A stretch of DNA of 6,113 bases from the NCBI GenBank assembly GCA_028691435.1, contig JAQUZG010000032.1, positions 1,508-7,620 of the forward strand, read 5' to 3'. The position numbers were made by a program, and so were the translations under genes. The notes beneath the pieces are model-generated. The model ran no database searches. It saw only the letters and a list, made by a program, of their open reading frames with translations, and had not been told where the DNA came from. This DNA comes from Candidatus Iainarchaeum sp. (GTDB lineage: Archaea; Iainarchaeota; Iainarchaeia; Iainarchaeales; JAAZKV01). Shown one piece after another: positions 4,371-6,113 of this stretch (the first letter of the stretch is position 1; each line of letters starts with the position of its first letter).

Positions 4371-6113
4371 TTATTTATTATATTGTGAAGAATCTTTTGA
4401 TGCAGATTTTTCTTTTATTGCTGCGTGTGCTGCTGCTAGTCTTGCGATTGGTACTCTGTATGGAGAGCATGACACATTTGATAAACCAATTCTGTGACAA
4501 AATTCAACACTTGTTGGTTCTCCACCGTGTTCTCCGCAAATTCCAATATCAATATCTGGTTTTACTTTTCTTGCTAAATCAACAGCGTGTTTCATTAGTA
4601 AACCAACACCTTCTTGATCAATTGCTTGGAATGGATCTCTTTCATAAATCCCCATATTTACATATGGACCTAAGAACTTTCCTGCATCATCTCTTGAGAA
4701 TCCACAAGTCATTTGTGTTAAATCGTTTGTTCCAAATGAAATGAATTCAGCTTCATTAGCAAGTAAGTCTGCTGTTAGTGCAGCTCTTGGAACTTCAAAC
4801 ATTGTTCCAACTGTGTAATGAACTTTTCCTTCAGCATTTAGTTCTTGCGCAACATCTTTTACTAATTGTTTTAATTTAGTAAATTCTTTAACGTGTCCCA
4901 CTAATGGAACTTCTATTTCAGGAAGTGCTTTAATTCCTTTTGCACCAACATTCATTGCAGCTTTGAAAATTGCTCTTACTTGCATTTTCATTATTTCTGG
5001 ATACACTACTGCAAGTCTACATCCTCTAAATCCAAGCATTGGATTAAATTCATGTAGTGAATCAATTGTTGATTTTAATTCATCAAATGTTACATTTAAT
5101 TCGTTTGCAATTTCTTTTATGTCTTCTTCTTTTGTTGGCAAGAATTCATGTAATGGTGGGTCAAGCATTCTAATTATAACTGGTAGTCCATCCATTGCAT
5201 TAAAAATTCCTTCAAAATCAGAAATTTGATAAGGTTCAACTTTAGCTAAAGCTTTTTCTCTATCTTCTAAATTTTTTGCTAAAATCATTTCTCTTACTGC
5301 TTTGATTCTTGTTGCTTCAAAGAACATGTGTTCAGTTCTTACTAATCCAATTCCTTCTGCACCAAAACTTCTTGCAAGTGTTGCATCGGCTGGTGTGTCA
5401 GCATTTGTTCTTACTTTTAATTTTCTAAACGAATCTGCCCAAGACATTAATGTGCCAAATTCTCCTTCCATTACAGGATCAACTGTTGCAACTTCTCCAA
5501 GAATTACTTCACCTGTTGAACCATTTAGTGAGATTGTGTCACCTTCTTTTACAATTGTTCCTTTACATGAAAATTGTTTAGCGTGTTCATCAACTTTTAT
5601 TTCTTCAGCTCCTGAAACACAACATTTTCCCATTCCTCTTGCAACAACTGCTGCGTGTGAAGTCATTCCTCCTCTTGCAGTTAAAATTCCAACTGCTGAA
5701 TTCATTCCTTCAATATCTTCTGGAGATGTTTCTAGTCTTACTAAAATTACTTTTTGTCCTTCATCTGTTTTTATTTTTGCATCTTCTGCAGAAAATACTA
5801 CTTTTCCAACAGCAGCACCTGGTGAAGCTGGAAGAGCTTTTGTTAATGGAGCATATTTAGCTTTTGGATCAAATTGTTTGTGTAATAATTGATCTAGTGA
5901 AGCTGGGTCAACTCTTAAAACAGCTGTTTCTTTGTCAATTAGATTTTCAGCAACCATATCTACAGCCATTTTTACAGCAGCTTTTGCTGTTCTTTTTCCG
6001 TTTCTTGTTTGAAGCATATAAAGTTTTTCATTTTCAATTGTGAATTCGAAGTCTTGCATATCTTTATAGTGTGATTCTAATTTATTTCTAATTTCAACTA
6101 ATTCTTGATGAGC
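4371..6113 (-). CDS. ppdK: Pyruvate phosphate dikinase, C-terminal ~580 residues (5' end cut by window edge)
   Basis: Interconverts pyruvate + ATP + Pi and PEP + AMP + PPi in the cytoplasm, linking glycolysis and gluconeogenesis. The frame is open through the right edge; the Met at 6059 is internal because 18 further family-like codons precede it (HYKDMQDFEFTIE). The family is usually about 870-900 residues, so about 300 N-terminal residues (most of the ATP-grasp domain) lie outside. Counting from the Met at 6059: the end of the ATP-binding domain with LQTRNGKRTA (16-25), the phosphohistidine domain with GGMTSHAAVVARGMG and catalytic His at 135 (codon 5655-5657), and the PEP/pyruvate barrel with GLVRTEHMFF (Arg 241), IRMLDPPLHEF (Arg 297), GTNDLTQ (Asn 445, Asp 446) and the catalytic Cys in GICGEHGGEP (508). 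LQTRNGKRT and VSCSPYRVPIARLAAA favour dikinase over PEP synthase. The usual TFGFSRDD reads TCGFSRDD at 451-458. A Ser/Lys-rich extension of about 14 residues follows the conserved end. The active site looks intact. Confidence 0.97.
   Translation of the reverse strand, partial: AHQELVEIRNKLESHYKDMQDFEFTIENEKLYMLQTRNGKRTAKAAVKMAVDMVAENLIDKETAVLRVDPASLDQLLHKQFDPKAKYAPLTKALPASPGAAVGKVVFSAEDAKIKTDEGQKVILVRLETSPEDIEGMNSAVGILTARGGMTSHAAVVARGMGKCCVSGAEEIKVDEHAKQFSCKGTIVKEGDTISLNGSTGEVILGEVATVDPVMEGEFGTLMSWADSFRKLKVRTNADTPADATLARSFGAEGIGLVRTEHMFFEATRIKAVREMILAKNLEDREKALAKVEPYQISDFEGIFNAMDGLPVIIRMLDPPLHEFLPTKEEDIKEIANELNVTFDELKSTIDSLHEFNPMLGFRGCRLAVVYPEIMKMQVRAIFKAAMNVGAKGIKALPEIEVPLVGHVKEFTKLKQLVKDVAQELNAEGKVHYTVGTMFEVPRAALTADLLANEAEFISFGTNDLTQMTCGFSRDDAGKFLGPYVNMGIYERDPFQAIDQEGVGLLMKHAVDLARKVKPDIDIGICGEHGGEPTSVEFCHRIGLSNVSCSPYRVPIARLAAAHAAIKEKSASKDSSQYNK

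Noticed and set aside
5302..5892. 196-codon plus-strand open frame opposite ppdK
   Set aside because: It lies entirely antisense to a strongly conserved dikinase coding region that includes the catalytic His, and its protein shows no recognisable domain.

Overview
The window is very AT-rich and holds three genes, all read leftward on the minus strand: a 5'-truncated pyruvate phosphate dikinase on the right (visible part 4371-6113), an 898-residue cysteine-rich secreted protein in the middle (1524-4220), and the start of a secreted NosD-type beta-helix protein on the left (1-1499, running off the window). Both window edges cut genes. I see no RNA genes, insertion sequences, CRISPR arrays or attachment sites.

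The host is most likely a small-genome, low-GC uncultivated prokaryote. The beta-helix protein has the export signal, early 'dT.lC..tY' and 'i.FDCNnS.l.G' lines and NosD tail common in DPANN archaea of the Woesearchaeota/Pacearchaeota kind, so I favour that. A CPR bacterium is a real alternative: the hairpin with a U-rich tail after the dikinase looks like a bacterial intrinsic terminator, and the GGTG ribosome-binding sites fit both domains. Nothing in the window settles it.

Region by region: the dikinase is an ordinary, well-conserved central-carbon enzyme (pyruvate + ATP + Pi to PEP + AMP + PPi). It ends in a stop codon followed by a perfect 8-bp stem with a GAAA loop and T-rich sequence. 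The 150-bp gap that follows (4221-4370) carries the terminator, two AT-rich inverted repeats, a possible promoter and a ribosome-binding site. The cysteine-rich gene and the beta-helix gene are 24 bp apart, share an identical GGTG-N6-ATG start layout, and both encode signal peptides, so they look like a two-gene surface or secretion operon independent of the dikinase.

The most unusual object is the 898-residue protein. It has 68 cysteines, an N-terminal set of about 12-residue single-Cys repeats, then four consecutive repeats of 111-112 residues, each with the same 12-cysteine framework built from C-x6-W-x(4-6)-C modules, and finally a cysteine-poor, lysine-rich C-terminal region. The surface charge changes steeply along the repeats while the cysteine framework stays fixed, and 253 consecutive residues contain no Lys, Arg or His. 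I do not recognise the family. The beta-helix partner also carries two 50-residue cysteine modules and a tail made of short tandem repeats.
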